NCBI RefSeq assembly: GCF_910592395.1
Contig: NC_088316.1
Span: 310,001 to 374,000 of the forward strand
Length of the DNA: 64,000 nucleotides
Source: Lineus longissimus
Taxonomy: Eukaryota; Nemertea; Pilidiophora; Heteronemertea; Lineidae
Reading direction: 5' to 3'
Part shown: piece by piece, positions 61,201-64,000 of the stretch
Layout: every line of letters begins with the position of its first letter
Numbering within the stretch: the stretch's first letter is position 1
Notes under the pieces: model-generated
Database searches by the model: none
The model's input: only the letters and a program-made list of their open reading frames with translations
Told to the model about the DNA's origin: nothing
Position numbers and translations under genes: made by a program

Positions 61201-61792
61201 GCTGCACCTTCATGCTCATACAGAGTGCTCAACTGGAACTCCACTGGAACTTTGGCTGCACCTTCATGCTCATACAGAGTGTTCAACTGGAACTCCACTG
61301 GAACTCCACTGGAACTTTGGCTGCACCTTCATGCTCATACAGAGTGCTCAACTGGAACTCCACTGGAACTCCACTGGAACTTTGGCTGCACCTTCATGCT
61401 CATACAGAGTGCTCAACTGGAACTCCACTGGAACTCCACTGGAACTTTGGCTGCACCTTCATGCTCATACAGAGTGTTCAACTGGAACTCCACTGGAACA
61501 TTCCTGGAAACACAACTTCTGGGGTATAACCTGACTCTCATACTTTGTGTCATCACTATTGGGATCCATGAGTCAATCTCAAAACCTTGTCATGGGGTAA
61601 GGGAGAACGTTATAAATAATCATCAAACTAGACCTCACAATAATTGAACCTCCCTCCCAAACTGCTCTCCCTCCCACCTACCTGGCCAGGTCATTGACCA
61701 GAATGATGGAGGAGTCCTCCGGGAGCACCTCATAAACGTCACGGTCTTCTAGATGTCGGTGGTAACCTTTGCTCAGAATCTCATTTGCCCAC
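46211..61792 (-). CDS. ABCC4-like (MRP4-type) ABC transporter with degenerate NBDs, 23 exons visible, 5' end missing
   Basis: ABCC subfamily, two-times-(six TM + NBD) layout, closest by eye to ABCC4. Exons: 61682-61792, 60925-61042, 60302-60514, 59530-59619, 59106-59275, 57601-57976, 57244-57525, 56828-56923, 56247-56533, 55655-55838, 55263-55460, 53193-53336, 52869-52906, 51912-52153, 50238-50317, 49750-49900, 49234-49464, 48771-48871, 48340-48531, 47805-48050, 47509-47681, 46852-46957, 46211-46507; 1374 residues, all in phase, no stops. The first visible exon starts inside a codon (WANEILSKGY...), so at least one upstream exon is missing. MRP4 landmarks: ERPFTSHI region, VSYVMFDWWLAYW, NQWLAVRLD, MDNGRVLEYDPPHILLQN. 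NBD1 keeps Walker A (GPRGSGK|SS) and Walker B (IFLLDDP) but has Lys for the Q-loop Gln, TPDDG for LSGGQ and Asn for the H-loop His. NBD2 has RRKGADPHA instead of a P-loop, Asp for the Q-loop Gln, SSAQI for the signature and LEE for Walker B; the H-loop ITHR is kept. ATP hydrolysis is doubtful. Confidence 0.93.
49529..49587. repeat. 18-bp tandem repeat, ~3 copies
   Basis: CACAACCAGAGACAACAT repeated in an ABCC4-like intron (after the exon at 49750-49900 in transcript order). Confidence 0.85.
50418..51718. repeat. 62-bp minisatellite, 21 copies
   Basis: A 62-bp unit (contains GGGTGTGTAGGATGGTTTGT) fills the ABCC4-like intron between the exons at 51912-52153 and 50238-50317. Copies are nearly identical (cccCGAgc/cccCAAgc variants). 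Confidence 0.98.
53051..53114. repeat. 64-bp block shared with CLPB intron 2
   Basis: 63 of 64 bases match 31678-31741. It lies 78 bp downstream of an ABCC4-like exon donor. No flanking direct repeat was seen at this copy. Confidence 0.9.
56042..56097. repeat. Perfect 22-bp inverted repeat with 12-nt loop
   Basis: Arms 56042-56063 and 56076-56097 (contain GGTAACACGACCACTCA) are exact reverse complements. A diverged relative lies at about 62130-62183. Both are in, or upstream of, the ABCC4-like gene. Confidence 0.93.
58833..58902. repeat. 14-bp tandem repeat, 5 copies
   Basis: CCAGGTACTCGGCA repeated five times (last copy CAAGG) in an ABCC4-like intron. Confidence 0.95.
60068..60230 (+). repeat. 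tRNA-derived SINE
   Basis: An A-box-like TGGCACTGTGG at about 60074 and a perfect B box GGTTCGATTCC at 60117-60127, followed by a non-tRNA body. Typical of a tRNA-derived SINE rather than a tRNA gene. Confidence 0.6.
60709..60924. repeat. 53-bp tandem repeat abutting an ABCC4-like splice donor, 4 copies
   Basis: The unit contains TAGTGGACTGGTGGATCCAT. On the minus strand, the last copy ends in the donor GTAAGG of the exon at 60925-61042; in the other copies the same place reads TTAAGG. Confidence 0.93.
61132..61499. repeat. 54/66-bp compound minisatellite, 6 units
   Basis: A 54-bp unit (contains CACCTTCATGCTCATACAGA) with an extra 12-bp TCCACTGGAAC-type step inserted in three units, in the ABCC4-like intron between the first two visible exons. 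Confidence 0.93.
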
Positions 61793-64000
61793 CTGAAAAG
61801 ACAACAAAGAAAATGCTATATTGCCCAAGAAAAAGGCCTATCTTTGGTGAAAGAGCAATGTGTCCCCACTGTTGGTGGCAGAATCAGGAACAACTTAAGA
61901 GCAGAAGTCACACCCTCTAGTGGCAAATAATCAAATCAATACCTTGAACAAAACGTATCAACAATTAATAAATATTGATTACATCAATGACTTTATTGAC
62001 AAGACGTTTTAATAAGATATGGCACCTCAAGACATCAACACCAGACGTAACTTTTCTGTGAGTAATATTAGAAAAGAGACCATTCATCAATCTGGCTGGA
62101 CTGATTAATAATAAACATGCAGTGAAACCCCCGTAACACGACCACTCATGGGACGGAGGTTGAATGGTTGTGTTACTGGGGTGGCTAACTGATATAACCT
62201 ACAGGTGTTGTATCACAATCATCAGGGATCAAGCTGATTATAATCAAAGTCCTTCCACAAAGGAAGTGACATTGATTTGAAAGCAAGTAACTTCTTAGTA
62301 TAGTGGTTCATCGAGAATAACTGAGGCAGGCTTTTAGAGTGAGCCTGGATGTTTTGTGTTAAGACAAGAGGCCCAAGGGCCTGGCGCTCAGCTGACATAT
62401 GTGGTGATGATGCAACCAGACTTGAATGGACTTCATGAGACTGGACGACCAGACTGAACCAATCCTGTTCAGTGAGATCAATATACAGATAATAGCAGCT
62501 GTCTGAAATGGTATGGAATGTCAATTCTTATAGGGCTATATGCTGTACAACTCAGTGCACTGCCTTCAAGCATTCAGTCCTCAGTGGAATCAAGAAACCC
62601 AGGTGCTCACATACAGGGCTACACTTGAGACCAGTTGAATGTATTGAGAGGCTAAGCCTCAAACCTACAACATTCTCATCACTAGTTGGGATGCTTTGAT
62701 CCACCGTGCCACCTCACTTCCTAAGTCAGCTGAACTAAAGCTCTTCTGGTAACAAGAGGGTTAACATCGCAAACAGAACATGATAAATCAACACCCCAGT
62801 CGACTCCCTCAGACCTTCAGGGTGAAATTACGCTTAAATGCACATTTGAATTGGAGAAAACATCAATAATTAACAACATGTTCAACAAAGTGCCAGGGAA
62901 AAGCTCCCTCTATTGATTAGCTGTCCGAATCTGTTGACTTTACTCTGTCGAAAAACAAACCGTCATCCACCAAATAATATATAACTGACTGGCTCTACAT
63001 AACACTTAAGCAAGGAAAGTAATTTGATTAGTGCAAGGTAAATCAGCCAATTTATTTCACAATGTCATGAAATTTCGAAGGAATTCAGCAGATGTTAAAA
63101 CAAGTGTTTTCTCTGAATCAATCAAGGGATATAATGCATACAGTCAGTGATAAATATATTTTTTGCAACAAACACAAATCATGAATACTTGTACGCTTGC
63201 AAAGCTGAACAATACCAACCAACTGCTAGCGATCCCACCTCATCTATCAACATACACATTCGCTTATGACAGTAGCCTTGAAATACCTTAAAGCACCCTC
63301 TATATTGATTATCCAAAACCTTCTCACCACGTCCACCTCTTGTGCATTGTTCGTAAGCTGTTTAACTTATAAATATGAAATGATGAGACGTACCAATGCC
63401 ACATTTAACCCCCAAATGGGGGGTTTGTTTACCGTTCTGCAGTAGGCTGTACACCAAACTCCTTTTTAAAGGCCAACAGCCTTTGTTAAACAATTTGAAA
63501 ATACAATTCGAATTTGAAAATGTTCAATTGTGTAAATATGTACTCAGTATAAATGTCAACAAGTATGGATTGTCAACAATGCCATTCTGTAGACTGATAC
63601 CTACTAATATTCTATGATATGAGCATGCCTGCATCGTCTCAACAAACCACACCCTAAATTGATCTGAAAACACTAGTCACATCGTATCGGAAGGGCAAAA
63701 AATGAATTGAATATTTTTAAGCAGAATTTTTGGTTTTAAATGAGCAATTTTTGGAGAGACAACTAATGCCTGGAGTTCGGTATCAATTCTTAAAACCATC
63801 TTCTCCCAGTCGATTGTTTGCAGATACATGTAAGTTACTTTCCCCTTAAAATATAATATATGCCTCAAGGGAAATACGTTAAGAAATCCTATCTAGTTCA
63901 AGTAAACATTGTTTTACAAACTTCCCTTGAGGACCCTCCAAGATATGCTCAAAGGTCAAGAAAAGTCTGAGAAAATGGAGGAATAGCAATTCTTGAGCCA
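61793..64000. other. No exon recognised upstream of the first visible ABCC4-like exon
   Basis: This is probably an intron, because the exon at 61682-61792 starts mid-codon. I looked for a donor following a TTC-TTT-TGG-like N-terminal exon on the minus strand and found none. It contains a tRNA-like remnant near 62640-62730 and a diverged copy of the GTAACACGACCACTCA hairpin at 62130-62183. Confidence 0.55.

Noticed and set aside
61052-61647. Open frames of 120-177 codons on the plus strand
   Set aside because: Compound 54/66-bp minisatellite in an ABCC4-like intron.
46211-61792. ABCC4-like locus as a simple pseudogene
   Set aside because: All 23 exons keep phase, splice signals and open frame, and TM segments are well kept. 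Decay limited to catalytic motifs argues for a changed function, though expression must decide.

Overview
The window is nuclear DNA of an intron-rich animal. Six protein-coding genes can be read. Five are built of 10-24 short exons (21-421 bp) separated by introns of about 100 bp to a few kb; one is intronless. I reconstructed the exon chains by following reading phase across GT-AG or GC-AG junctions and by comparing the products with human orthologues from memory. The mix of RAD50, a sialin-type SLC17, CLPB with ankyrin repeats, EXOC1 and an ABCC4-type transporter means Metazoa. The very dense minisatellites, some of them running across exon-intron borders, and the dispersed tRNA-derived repeats suggest a marine invertebrate. 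A cephalochordate (amphioxus) fits well, but a lophotrochozoan or another invertebrate deuterostome cannot be excluded from sequence alone.

Layout: RAD50 (minus, 884-15081) runs off the left edge, so its last exons are missing. An intronless OCH1-like glycosyltransferase gene (plus, 4262-5758) lies inside RAD50 intron 20 on the opposite strand. A sialin-like SLC17 transporter (plus, 17747-22658) is head-to-head with RAD50. It converges on CLPB (minus, 26696-32431) across a 4-kb spacer holding a 19-bp minisatellite, a tandem array of about 300-bp units and a 40-bp perfect inverted repeat. CLPB is head-to-head with EXOC1 (plus, 34423-44216), which converges on an ABCC4-like gene (minus, 46211-61792) whose first exon(s) lie to the right or were not recognised. 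The multi-exon genes therefore alternate strictly, giving two divergent promoter regions and two shared 3' regions.

The genes do not form one pathway: DNA double-strand-break repair (RAD50), Golgi glycosylation, lysosomal or vesicular organic-anion transport (SLC17), mitochondrial disaggregase (CLPB), exocytosis (EXOC1) and an ABC exporter-like protein. The most unusual features are: (1) tandem repeats that duplicate real splice sites in frame (RAD50 exon 8 donor, SLC17 exon 5 acceptor); (2) an ABCC4-like protein with an intact frame in which both nucleotide-binding domains have lost essential motifs; (3) a roughly 340-410 bp element present three times, only in the two divergent promoter regions, each time with the same end facing the gene and twice ending 22-24 bp from the start codon; (4) a 64-bp block shared 63/64 between introns of CLPB and ABCC4-like, one copy flanked by 14-bp direct repeats; (5) three GC-AG introns, each supported by phase and homology. 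No tRNA or rRNA gene, CRISPR array or intact transposon gene was seen.
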